This document shows positions 12,401 through 14,010 of a stretch of 14,552 nucleotides of DNA, piece after piece. The position numbers and the translations under genes were made by a program. Location: NCBI GenBank assembly GCA_007695205.1, contig REEF01000637.1:1-14552 (forward strand), given 5' to 3'. The notes below the pieces were generated by a model. The model had not been told where the DNA came from and did no database searches. It was given only the letters and a program-made list of their open reading frames with translations. Numbering within the stretch: position 1 is the stretch's first letter; the number at the start of each line of letters is the position of its first letter. The stretch is from Planctomycetaceae bacterium (lineage in GTDB: Bacteria; Planctomycetota; Planctomycetia; Pirellulales; Pirellulaceae).

Positions 12401-12583
12401 CGAGCCCGCGTTCGGAAGGATCGTCACCAACTCGGGCCCCGCTGTCAGCAGATGGCGATGTTCCAGCGTTTCGTGCATCAACCGGCGGTTCATTTGGCGG
12501 CTGAAGTCGGTTTGCCGTGCGCGGCGGCGGGTGGTCTTCTGGTTCAAACGGGATGAACTCGTGCGATTGCGTTGGCTGGGCAT
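1..12583 (-). CDS. Giant multidomain secreted-type protein with embedded metzincin protease (partial, C-terminus outside window)
   Basis: One frame stays open from the ATG at 12583-12581 to the left edge: 4194 complete codons and no stop. The ATG is the most upstream one available, because an in-frame TAG lies at 12601-12599; a Shine-Dalgarno-like AGGGG sits 7 nt upstream of it. Domains in order: LEPR-XLL-like leader (residues 1-48), Ig-like regions (49-611), PPC-like (612-734), zinc metalloprotease (806-956), PPC-like split by an insert (957-1172), beta-helix (1178-2114), two PPC-like (2138-2466), beta-propeller-like with a large repeat block (2530-3508), MAM-like (about 3553-3796), second beta-helix (about 4049 onward). 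Composition is rich in Gly, Asn, Thr, Val and Asp, and I saw no cysteine. This suits a large extracellular or cell-surface protein. The substrate, any processing and the anchoring mode cannot be told, because the C-terminus is missing. That the frame is a real gene is near certain; its overall function is unknown. Confidence 0.95.
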   Translation of the reverse strand, partial: MPSQRNRTSSSRLNQKTTRRRARQTDFSRQMNRRLMHETLEHRHLLTAGPELVTILPNAGSFLLDGDLRTETPQELTLRFSPGQAIDTDTLSGIAITRAGGDNSFEVGHVYSDLGTDGAVVVQFDALRLGDGGNGIEIRVSKSDLGPGELPIVEADLAAKTIDVTLNASTTTPTAAQAMVDAVNRDDVANLLVRASIRSGNETAPVGNSAIPVNYSPLTTAGANAAQGSTDFNVGGIPLEVLFTAVQPGPGGNGLTVAFRKADLGAAAGPTLAVSAPVTTPPSPATITVTLNSNPANPTTAQGLVNAINNHPAASTHVRASIPIGSPTTDISAPMVINPVVLDGANDMAVAPGYLALNEANPNEVIYRFARPLPNDLYRIEVYGTGPDTILRNSDGEAFNGGLDDRLTFTIDLGPQVTSVVPQPVLRDLVISVGSVGNLRDGDRILLTVGSREVVLELDDEAINDGVLPGNTEVSFSAGEAASTVASRIQTAIASQASYLDVESVSTAGSSVIVRGNAFHPTARLLTAVPGGLTLAEGGLIQRAEVVTVYFNNDTLEKTRAENPAFYRLVDVSDDTIRIPQSVTYDPVQHTAKLKFAADLPTATYRLQIGTSPEPNNTRGEAVRLGTLFDSTAFSTVAYLGDTPAGPADVDMYRFELAAAGHVTVTALPVASLDTTIRLLDRNGSPIADVNLVDQDAGLLDTLQTDAVQPPGTYYVEITGHSGTGSYHLDISTTAVLDLTDDDNSSYATATDVGVLGLAGKNIVAQIEPQPVLRPPMPGGDDEPGHRRIPVESHEIGIGTTPRLPGPIPLRYYNFADRYGRDPQGTPLFNQITEDQKQMTRAIFESLSHYTGVQWVEHASAGMQVVTGDIRAADPTLPVNAVGGISTGGMVIMNALFHADDNDWMGGWMGVALHEIGHEMGIGHSYDLPSVMGRGNSAETLWSGHDLVHLQRLYPPYSTDIDLYKFNVTEPGYFTADVMAERRTPAASTLDAALTLFRDPYARVTSGFGSGGAAQLQFTAANAGVFGNGIRVVVQKSDLGGPGNPLVSVSGHTVTLTLNTNAGNPSTAEQVVAAINGSTAATRLVTASQLSGSPTTDMTGIGSGTTLALSGGNREVIARNDGFYGADPFLEIDLEPGTYYVGVTARGNTNYDPTVSDTGFGGQSDGIYELRLDFETARGSALVDIDNPELAANALDGNADGRAGGAFNFWFQAGNTIFVDKASPTPIGQQDGSTAKPFSTIAAGLQKAGSRIVVPVDGPEGINDGDYFTISDGSNPTKFFEFDKDGGAGDVIGTNIRIDISTATSVGDVVEAIRDAIQSVTDDFQVSVAAYNVANGTVDLTNVVTMDLSESPGLLQTPNLVRIVGNGGPDRNLDTLNDARPYLIGVDNIGATLPDGRNFDVPQGVTAMIDGGAVLKLQGANIDVGTPILGANRQHGALQLLGTPYAQVHLTSFRNDALGGDSDGVSPGPAPGQWGGIVLREDSDLNRRSSPDSTRGVFLNSIYHADITYGGGQVDVNGILDAFDPIYIAGQRPTVAFSRITNSAGAAISADPNAFDDSGGRHGPHIHGNIVKDNSLNALFVRVTTAFEATIDKLSVNARFRATDITHVIAENLHIVGNAGGMVINNEIQELRALGNPTDGTFTISGGAQLPWNATVAEIESALEALQGVGMGGVRVTGGPLPQAPVVIEYINQAGSTNRQPLDIDYSELDGGAVVTRTLVEGGQRTARPGGRLLVEPGVVVKLSGARIEAERGSAQIIAEGTAERPVIFTSLKDDRYGGASGTFDTASDGFGTDPSNTPNRGDWGGLLFNLASRGKIDHAYIAFGGGQTPIEGGTGSFNAIGVHEASLRVANTTFENNQHGRELTNNRAGRENNDQAVIFVRGAQPVIVNNVFRNNAGALISIDANAMEARSVTDPGRATGPLDDFPQFANNLGPLVRLNRMANDTTIPGAILGMKVRSGPLDRATVWDDTDIVHVLASGKITDDKFHTSGGLRLQSAPDASLVVKLGAGAGFDIGTSSMTLLEIADRIGGSMQVAGTPGFPVVMTSLHDDSVGASLDPNGFPHTDTNGNGGATVPTPANYWAGILFDKYANDTNMVVVNEIERPLTGGVDINGTPGSAQHLGDLAPNLKSANENRRSGFQVHGYISLDAPNDVDVYSFTANAGTEVWLDIDKTDPALDAVLELVNSSGVVLARSVNNTTLISGSVTALPLMKAPQYGGDFYSQSINDPGMRVLLPGAAGTTNTYFVRVRSNPGESNLSDLKGGLTSGRYQLQIRLQQRDQQPGVAVRFADISYATNGIIVRGLPYHSPLTGEGREWPGNANTPALANPLGNLLASDRGNVSFGGRLDNAGDIDFYQFTLDYQQIQAIGGVNDGGNSWSTVIDLDWADGLTRPDTTIALFDSAGRLIHVGRASNIEDDRPSPGQGTHLHDLSRGSVGTRDPFIGPIQLPATNATYYLAVVNNQQLPTALNAQVLRGSAYTNVRLEPVTSVSRIVEDHIGYTGYTSHGAKIDPVSGPLLEIRTASQLQTHVTPFTLGDVQLYVGRPTNLWTVDPFTGERVTRVSQGAWNDVQDVHMRGDGYLYAYRRLPGNANNVGQLVRINTDTGAMEVIGNDGIAGYGTVPVGPVGSDILGGSSPSINRRHQTTTSDWVDALTIERLGTHSNLLEPVYIGYYAVREQDPYGAAEGYTSKLYRFNPDNGSAEPANLGTTGGINRGSTGVLGYIQPPGVSKSTTTITLVNQDGNAARIDIQSKDSGERSNEITINIQPVTGGGTSVVGVSLDTRTITVRVNRDGDGNITSTANAIINAINGNENSRRLVLAGLRAGDDGGIQGRNLGGGPTYVTGGGSGTPLNGHVTGLAMGSYNGGQLFGVTAAGEFLRISKFNGQVQYYRDLNAEFGITDLQGLTLGPQNVEGGMYANMLFATSGTGDLYALDSSGEPQMVFQSGDTVQEISLLGAPTEGMFQLNFQGQWTEPIAVTTQATVDVNMVQTVEFSGTATGGTYTLHFQGQDTQPIAWNAPLDTGVNALQRVQLTGSPTETFTLTFGDQTTDPIAFDAPASTDVDELQQIEVVDNPDSGSFILQFGTEETQRIGWNAPTTGDGINERQQLRLIGPPSSGTFTLTFEGQTTNPIERFANAADVRNALVGLSNIEPGDVVVSGGPLPDPVQIQFAGALGNSVRDLLEFDDTGLVAGEVEVTRVDDGGTPSVRGALVALDAIGVFDIFVDGGPLPTNNITVRFQQALGGQGVPELVVVDSTLENGSVQINTLEPGRTSVQTRLEALSNINAGDVAVTAGPSNSYDVEFTGGLARTDVPEISGEGTGDVNVSVTILDQGIASVRERLEGLPNLGIGDVLVTPAAGNSYNVEFTGSRAGSQVDVMTGDGDQLDPSQDITVTVEQAAVPSLRRVLQGLNDINIGDVAVAGGPLNQEPLRVVFTGQYAGQSIPAMGWQDYVNDPLPDGTAAQVLVLAGDGVAGAFVARVPGLPGITGLAFSPLDFNLWHPTTTRGNNAGHGINPAPDDTRTPSQALVDGNDGLGRITGGRTTKTNVRESAGHTSFYFGLDQYAPANVSDNASPYYRYTSLGQYGVREGNVHLDLSSNPNIAGTYNLPGGALGSLTTNSFSLYGYAPADQPTLYFNYFLETEDHGGSRTNTNTSNPFRDAARVFLSADGGATWDLVATNNPLLTTPTAGGELPMFLSEDYTYNGSQVQQLYPTAEWRQARIDVSAYAGQTDLRLRFDFTTAGTMNDPSQPQITPALNNNTFGEFRHDLRSIRSQDNQHEGFYINNIIVGFAERGEMVTAAPAGVSTFDNLYSGFAGGRANINNLPEPPSVIDSGAYQVEIRRGTEYAAPISETESDLAIYQTFDTNDRHVSGMPSNLPPMVANFDAPAEFDPFDMNLFVNAPGSVGNWAPSSERAVSPPRSFKSAPVTAVGGYSATRMENVQTSQGTISFFVMVDAALPDTSPGPSFTYNRFQFLINGSPQIINIGGTALNFLPGVGTATPQWVQLSFPISEGTHTLEWRYTKGNPNVFGADAAYIDTVVIPQAPIAWRTGDRNVPREQGMVVIEGNFIHNVSGTGIIVEAGARDAGNNFPYVGPVRQTPVLNNARLVTSTLVVNNVVSDFGTAGIRISGDTGTTPQAAVPMGKVINNTVYGGPSPSGIGIQITNAASPTVMNNIVANTAMGISVDASSWGLPS
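452..865 (-). other. Jelly-roll adhesive domain of the GxHTLxWxYxK type, apparently inserted before the second beta-helix
   Basis: It reads GTISFFVMVD, FQFLINGSPQ, WVQLSFPISEGTHTLEWRYT, then ADAAYIDTVVIP. The phrase 'G-x-H-T-L-x-W-x-Y-x-K ... G-x-D-A-A-x-I-D-x-V' is known from secreted bacterial proteins as a C-terminal beta-sandwich. The flanks YQTFDTNDRH (fwd near 985) and RTGDRNVPREQGMVVIEGN (fwd near 400) look as though they would otherwise join. Confidence 0.5.
1196..1925 (-). other. MAM/immune-inhibitor-A-like beta-sandwich
   Basis: Residues about 3553-3796. It reads TSFYFGLDQYAP, then TLYFNYFLETEDHGG, VFLSADGGATWDLVATN, EWRQARIDVSAYAGQTDLRL, and finally GFYINNIIVGFAERG. This order (Tyr-Phe-Gly start, sheet, 'S-x-D-G-G-x-T-W', 'W-x-x-x-x-x-D-L/V-S-x-Y-A-G', 'I-D-N/N-N-I') is the pattern of adhesive jelly-roll domains often attached to secreted metallopeptidases. 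Pattern recall only. Confidence 0.5.
2241..3166 (-). repeat. Module C, five tandem repeats (about 63-67 residues; last partial)
   Basis: Copies start at residues 3140, 3207, 3274, 3337 and 3403. The shared phrase is 'V/L-R-x-x-L-x-x-L-x-x-I-x-x-G-D-V-x-V-x-x-G-P', for example VRNALVGLSNIEPGDVVVSG, VQTRLEALSNINAGDVAVTA and LRRVLQGLNDINIGDVAVAG. Each continues with a strand of the type 'Y-x-V-E-F-T-G' and a linker of about 25 residues. The fifth stops after YAGQSIPAM and joins propeller-like sequence. Modules B and C together look like one composite unit, because the single copy at 7405-7690 has both in that order. Confidence 0.8.
3187..3735 (-). repeat. Module B, five tandem short repeats (about 38-42 residues each)
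   Basis: Five consecutive copies share the pattern 'S-G-x-F-x-L-x-F-x-G-Q-x-T-x-P-I-A-x-x-A-P'. They are GMFQLNFQGQWTEPIA (about 3657-3703), GTYTLHFQGQDTQPIAWNAP (about 3541-3588), ETFTLTFGDQTTDPIAFDAP (about 3430-3472), GSFILQFGTEETQRIGWNAP (about 3313-3360) and GTFTLTFEGQTTNPIERF (about 3187-3234). The spacing is 112-126 bp. The copies are clearly related yet diverged, so they are not a recent DNA-level tandem duplication. The fifth runs straight into the module C array. Confidence 0.8.
4093..4383 (-). repeat. Module A, copy 4 (inserted in beta-propeller-like region)
   Basis: About 97 residues. Phrases are TTTITLVNQDGNAARIDIQS, SNEITINIQPVTGG, VGVSLDTRTITVRVNRDGDG, NITSTANAIINAINGNENSR and RLVLAGLRAGDDGG. 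It keeps the 'T-I-T-V-x-(V/L)-N, T-A-x-x-I-x-x-A-I-N' core, but its 5' half is diverged. Blade-like sequence (GVLGYIQPPG before, GHVTGLAMGS after) continues on both sides. Confidence 0.55.
5186..6172 (-). other. Two further PPC-like domains in tandem
   Basis: Residues about 2138-2466. The first has NDVDVYSFTANAG, LDAVLELVNSSGVVLARS and TYFVRVRSNPGES, ending GRYQLQIRLQQRD. The second has GDIDFYQFTLDYQQIQ, DTTIALFDSAGRLIHVG and YYLAVVNNQQLP. Each has the PPC order of opening 'D-x-D-x-Y-x-F' strand, 'L/I-x-L-x-(D/N)' hairpin and closing 'Y-x-V-x-V' strand. They link the beta-helix to the propeller-like part. Confidence 0.5.
7405..7690 (-). repeat. Single composite module B+C inserted in the beta-helix
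   Basis: Residues 1632-1726. It begins LGNPTDGTFTISGGAQLPWN (module B pattern), passes into VAEIESALEALQGVGMGGVR with VTGGPLPQAPVVIEYI (module C pattern), and ends with a linker TRTLVEGGQRTA. Beta-helix coils flank it on both sides (MVINNEIQELR before, GVVVKLSGARIEAERGSAQI after). It supports B and C being one unit that was multiplied separately in the propeller. Confidence 0.7.
8521..8822 (-). repeat. Module D-like insert near the start of the beta-helix
   Basis: Residues 1254-1354. Key phrases are INDGDYFTISDGSNPTKFFE, IGTNIRIDISTATSVGDVVE and AIRDAIQSVTDDFQVSVAAY. It separates AAGLQKAGSRIVV from NLVRIVGNGG, two pieces that together make the normal lead-in of a beta-helix. The insert at 11000-11308 has the same layout ('D-G-D-x-x-x-L/I-x-x-G-S, S-x-A-x-S/T-V, I/V-x-x-A-I'). 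Confidence 0.5.
9068..9715 (-). other. PPC-like domain 2, split by an inserted module
   Basis: Residues 957-1172. The opening strands TDIDLYKFNVTEPGYF and LDAALTLFRDPYA, and the closing strands REVIARNDGFYGADPFLEI and GTYYVGVTARG, together form a normal PPC pattern. The order would usually run straight from the LFRD strand to the IARNDGFYG turn. Here about 84 residues (1015-1097) of a recurring module sit between them. Domain call is from pattern; the split is read directly. Confidence 0.6.
9291..9541 (-). repeat. Module A, copy 3 (inserted inside PPC-like domain 2)
   Basis: About 84 residues. Key phrases are FGNGIRVVVQKSDLGG, VSGHTVTLTLNTNAGNPSTA, EQVVAAINGSTAATRLVTAS and GSPTTDM. It interrupts the PPC-like domain between the LFRDPYA strand and the REVIARND turn, and each flank resumes the PPC pattern. 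Confidence 0.75.
9716..10168 (-). other. Matrixin-like zinc metalloprotease (metzincin) domain
   Basis: Residues about 806-956. The zinc-binding motif HEIGHEMGIGH lies at residues 914-924 (codons 9844 down to 9812), matching HExxHxxGxxH with Glu915 as the catalytic base. The third zinc His is followed by SYDLPSVM, which puts the Met-turn Met932 eight residues after His924, the same spacing as in matrix metalloproteases (HSxDxxxLM). An acidic stretch HADDNDW precedes the helix. All catalytic residues are present, so an active secreted endopeptidase is likely. I saw no cysteine-switch propeptide, in keeping with a chain that seems to lack cysteine. Confidence 0.85.
10382..10750 (-). other. PPC-like beta-sandwich domain 1 (just before the protease)
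   Basis: Residues 612-734. It has the signature of bacterial pre-peptidase C-terminal (PPC) domains: a DVDMYRFEL strand, then LDTTIRLLDRNGSPI, then GTYYVEITGHSG and YHLDIS. PPC domains usually accompany secreted proteases and are thought to aid secretion or substrate contact. A second PPC-like domain follows the protease, so the catalytic unit is bracketed by them. Confidence 0.65.
10751..11338 (-). other. SbsA-type Ig-like region 2 with an inserted module
   Basis: Residues 416-611. It opens with VTSVVPQPV and later reads AEVVTVYFNNDTLEKTRAEN, PAFYRLVDV and TYRLQIGTS, the usual phrases of an Ig-like domain with a closing strand. Residues about 426-528 (11000-11308) interrupt it. That insert has the phrases LRDGDRILLTVGSREVVLEL and AASTVASRIQTAIAS, a fold pattern shared with the insert at 8521-8822. 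Confidence 0.45.
11589..11890 (-). repeat. Module A, copy 2 (inserted in Ig-like region 1)
   Basis: About 100 residues. Key phrases are GGNGLTVAFRKADLG, ITVTLNSNPANPTTAQGLVN, AINNHPAASTHVRASI and GSPTTDIS. It shares the module-A skeleton with copies at 11961-12220, 9291-9541 and 4093-4383, and its ending GSPTTD is the same as in the 9291-9541 copy. Copies 1 and 2 are adjacent, with about 24 residues between them. Confidence 0.75.
11961..12220 (-). repeat. Module A, copy 1 (inserted in Ig-like region 1)
   Basis: About 86 residues. Key phrases are GGNGIEIRVSKSDLG, then IDVTLNAS and PTAAQAMVDAVNRDDVANLL, ending RASIRSGNETAPVG. The pattern is 'G-N-G-hydrophobic-x-V-x-x-x-K-x-D-L-G, T-V-T-L-N, P-x-T-A-x-x-V-x-A-I/V-N-x-x-x-A-A/N-x-x-x-V-R/T-A-S'. 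It resembles the helix-strand pattern of flagellin IN-type motifs, which is only a suggestion. It is the most diverged of the four copies. Confidence 0.65.
12440..12583 (-). other. Arginine-rich N-terminal leader with LEPR-XLL-like motif
   Basis: Residues 1-48 contain about ten arginines and end in LEHRHLLTA (residues 40-48), followed at once by Ig-like sequence. This resembles the LEPR-XLL N-terminal motif (typically LEPRxLL) known from very long planctomycete proteins. Here the Pro is His, while the Leu-Glu, Arg and Leu-Leu positions are kept. There is no ordinary hydrophobic signal-peptide core. By analogy the segment is likely a sorting or export signal with processing near the LLTA end, but that is inference. 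Confidence 0.7.
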
Positions 12584-12590
12584 CGATGGA

Positions 12591-12595
12591 CCCCT
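12591..12595 (-). promoter_or_regulatory. Shine-Dalgarno-like site of the giant gene
   Basis: AGGGG on the minus strand, 7 nt upstream of the ATG at 12583. It differs from AGGAG by one base. With the in-frame TAG at 12601-12599 it fixes the chosen start. Confidence 0.6.
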
Positions 12596-12601
12596 AAACT
12601 A

Positions 12602-13283
12602 AGGATTGATGCAAGAGGCTCGAATAAACTCTGTTCCGGTATGGCAACGATCTCAAAAAACTACAGACAAACAAACGGGTGAGATTCGTCAGAAGCTCTA
12701 TCCTAATCGAGATCGAAATATTTGTCATCTATTTTGTGTGCCGGGATGAACGCAGAATCTCAGACAATGTGATCCAGTATAATTGCCCCGGGCCTTCTGT
12801 CACGATTGTCAACTGGTCGTGACCGAAGCACACGAAAGAAAATTCCACGTTCGGCGGAAAATTCGTAAAAACCTCCCAGATCCATCAATCCCGCACCACC
12901 CGGCATCTCACCGCAAGAAAAACGCAGAAACTGGCTATATTGACTTAAAGTTAATGCACTGTAAGGACTGCGCGATGTCTTGGACTGCGCCAAGAAATCG
13001 AGGCCGCCGGTGCGGCATTGGATGTCGAACGCTAACCGGTAGATCGAGCCGCCGAGCGCGAAATCGCAGCTCTGGAGCGTTTTTTCGGGAACGGGCGGGT
13101 TTTCTGAGGCATGACGACCGGTGTCCAAAGGCGCTTATTTAGGGGTTACGTTGGGTGCCATGGCAGTCAAAGGGGGGGCAGTGCAAGTGAATCATCGTCT
13201 CATTCCCTTGCCATCCATTCCCTTACCCCTCGCTTGGCAACATCGACAATTCTTTGTTTATCTTGACGGATGAAGGGCTTAAC
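12602..13283. other. Divergent intergenic region without a convincing gene
   Basis: Visibly more AT-rich than the flanking genes. Reading frames of about 120 codons on both strands overlap each other (12760-13128 and 12783-13142); both lack a usable ribosome site and show no domain. One short plus-strand frame (12955-13107, broken by a TAA at 13033) has helix-like coding character and may be a decayed gene fragment. A perfect 10-bp palindrome TGCCATGGCA at 13156-13165 is followed by a G7 run, flanked by two direct copies of GGCAGT. A small 6-bp hairpin lies at 12978-12995. Nothing else stands out. Confidence 0.6.
12700..12728 (-). promoter_or_regulatory. Candidate sigma-70-type promoter for the giant gene
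   Basis: On the minus strand ATGACA (12728-12723) is followed after exactly 17 nt by TAGGAT (12705-12700). The -35 matches five of six consensus bases and the -10 four of six. A start near 12693 would give a leader of about 110 nt. Planctomycete promoters are poorly defined, so this is a weak call. Confidence 0.3.
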
Positions 13284-13311
13284 TTGACACAGCATCCGAA
13301 GTGGTGACAAT
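13284..13311 (+). promoter_or_regulatory. Candidate promoter of the Uma2 pair
   Basis: A perfect -35 TTGACA at 13284-13289, a 16-nt spacer and GACAAT (13306-13311, four of six to TATAAT). Transcription would begin about 50 nt before the ATG at 13371. No operator-like repeat is clear. Confidence 0.35.
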
Positions 13312-13370
13312 TCGAGAGAAGATTCGACGTTTGACGTAGTTCGCCCCTTATAGGGAAGGTGCCGTGTACC

Positions 13371-13946
13371 ATGACAGCAGTATTGGAACGTGTCGATCAA
13401 CAACTCGAGGTCGACGACGACTCGTTGTACGAGGTCGTCCACGGCCAACGGAAGGAGAAGGCATCGATGGGAATGCTACAAGCGTGGGTTGCATCGACAC
13501 TGCTAGTAGTTTTGGATAATTTCGTTCGCAGCCATCGACTGGGAAAGGTGATCGCTGAATCCTTATTCGTGCTGGACCCGGCGACGGATTCGCAGCGGCG
13601 GCCTGATCTGGCCTTCGTGTCTCGCCAGCGTGTGGGAAAGCCCACTCAAACCGCTGCCTGGGACGTCGTGCCGGATCTGGCGGTCGAGGTGATCAGTCCG
13701 ACGAATCGTGCCCCGGAAGTGCTGGAAAAGATCCACGAGTATTTCGCCGCTGGTGTGCAGTTGGTCTGGGTGGTCTATTGCCAGCCACGTCAGGTGTACG
13801 TGTACCGCTCGACCACGAACATCCAGGTACTCACGCCGGCGGATACGCTCGAAGGCGATGACGTCATCACCGGGTTCACGCTGCCCGTGGCCAAGCTGTT
13901 CGAGGATCTGGACGATATCGAGGAACCGGCAGTGCGAACGGAATGA
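13371..13946 (+). CDS. Uma2 family (DUF820) PD-(D/E)XK endonuclease-like protein, copy 1
   Basis: 191 residues from the ATG at 13371 to TGA at 13944-13946, the usual size for this family (about 180-200). Family marks are RRPDLAFVS with Asp79, DLAVEVISPTN with Glu106, Lys120 in EVLEKIHEYF, and AAGVQLVWVV, matching the core of Uma2/DUF820 proteins, a PD-(D/E)XK nuclease fold. Biological role of the family is unsettled; copies are often many per genome. A GTG at 13359 would add four residues, but the ATG lines up exactly with the start of the tandem second copy (both encode MTAVLE), and a weak ribosome site AGGGAAGG lies at 13352-13359. The second copy begins 64 nt downstream in the same direction, so the two may be co-transcribed. 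Its last 258 bp before residue 181 are identical to copy 2. Confidence 0.9.
   Translation: MTAVLERVDQQLEVDDDSLYEVVHGQRKEKASMGMLQAWVASTLLVVLDNFVRSHRLGKVIAESLFVLDPATDSQRRPDLAFVSRQRVGKPTQTAAWDVVPDLAVEVISPTNRAPEVLEKIHEYFAAGVQLVWVVYCQPRQVYVYRSTTNIQVLTPADTLEGDDVITGFTLPVAKLFEDLDDIEEPAVRTE
13655..13912 (+). repeat. Direct repeat, unit 1 (3' half of Uma2 copy 1)
   Basis: 258 bp identical base for base to 14295-14552, 640 bp downstream. The boundary is abrupt: just before it the two genes differ at many third and first codon positions. The true right-hand end of the identity lies beyond the window. Confidence 0.95.
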
Positions 13947-13997
13947 ATTCCGTTCTACGACGAGACAGTCCTGACCGCAGTCGGCATACATGATGCG

Positions 13998-14006
13998 AAA
14001 GGAGGT
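13998..14006 (+). promoter_or_regulatory. Near-perfect Shine-Dalgarno of Uma2 copy 2
   Basis: AAAGGAGGT, an almost full complement to the 16S rRNA 3' end, ends 4 nt before the GTG at 14011. It decides for that GTG over two in-frame ATGs at 13990 and 13993, which lie in front of or too close to this site. Confidence 0.75.
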
Positions 14007-14010
14007 TACT

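Larger units (their letters stand above)
11339..12439 (-). other. SbsA-type Ig-like region 1, split by two inserted modules
   Basis: Residues 49 to about 415. The first half carries LTLRFSPGQAID and GIAITRAGGDNSFEVG, a pattern of bacterial Ig-like (SbsA/Big-type) domains. The second half resumes with EVIYRFARPLPNDLYRIEVYG, here read as the closing strands of the same domain. Between them, at roughly residues 122-331, lie two copies of a recurring module described separately. The Ig call rests on pattern recall, not on a profile search. Confidence 0.5.

Noticed and set aside
12778..12783. Perfect TATAAT on the plus strand
   Set aside because: No -35-like hexamer at the right distance and no gene directly downstream; expected by chance in AT-rich sequence.
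12978..12995. Small hairpin (6-bp stem, 6-nt loop) as terminator
   Set aside because: Stem is short, there is no T-run, and no gene ends nearby.
12760..13128. Minus-strand frame of 122 codons in the intergenic region
   Set aside because: No ribosome site, no domain, and overlapped by an equally weak plus-strand frame at 12783-13142.
13359..13370. GTG at 13359 as start of Uma2 copy 1
   Set aside because: It overlaps the weak ribosome site, and the ATG at 13371 corresponds exactly to the start of copy 2.
13200..13448. Minus-strand frame of 82 codons
   Set aside because: It overlaps the start and candidate promoter of Uma2 copy 1, which has clear family motifs on the other strand.
13990..13995. 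Two in-frame ATGs as starts of Uma2 copy 2
   Set aside because: The near-perfect ribosome site at 13998-14006 lies downstream of them and fits only the GTG at 14011.
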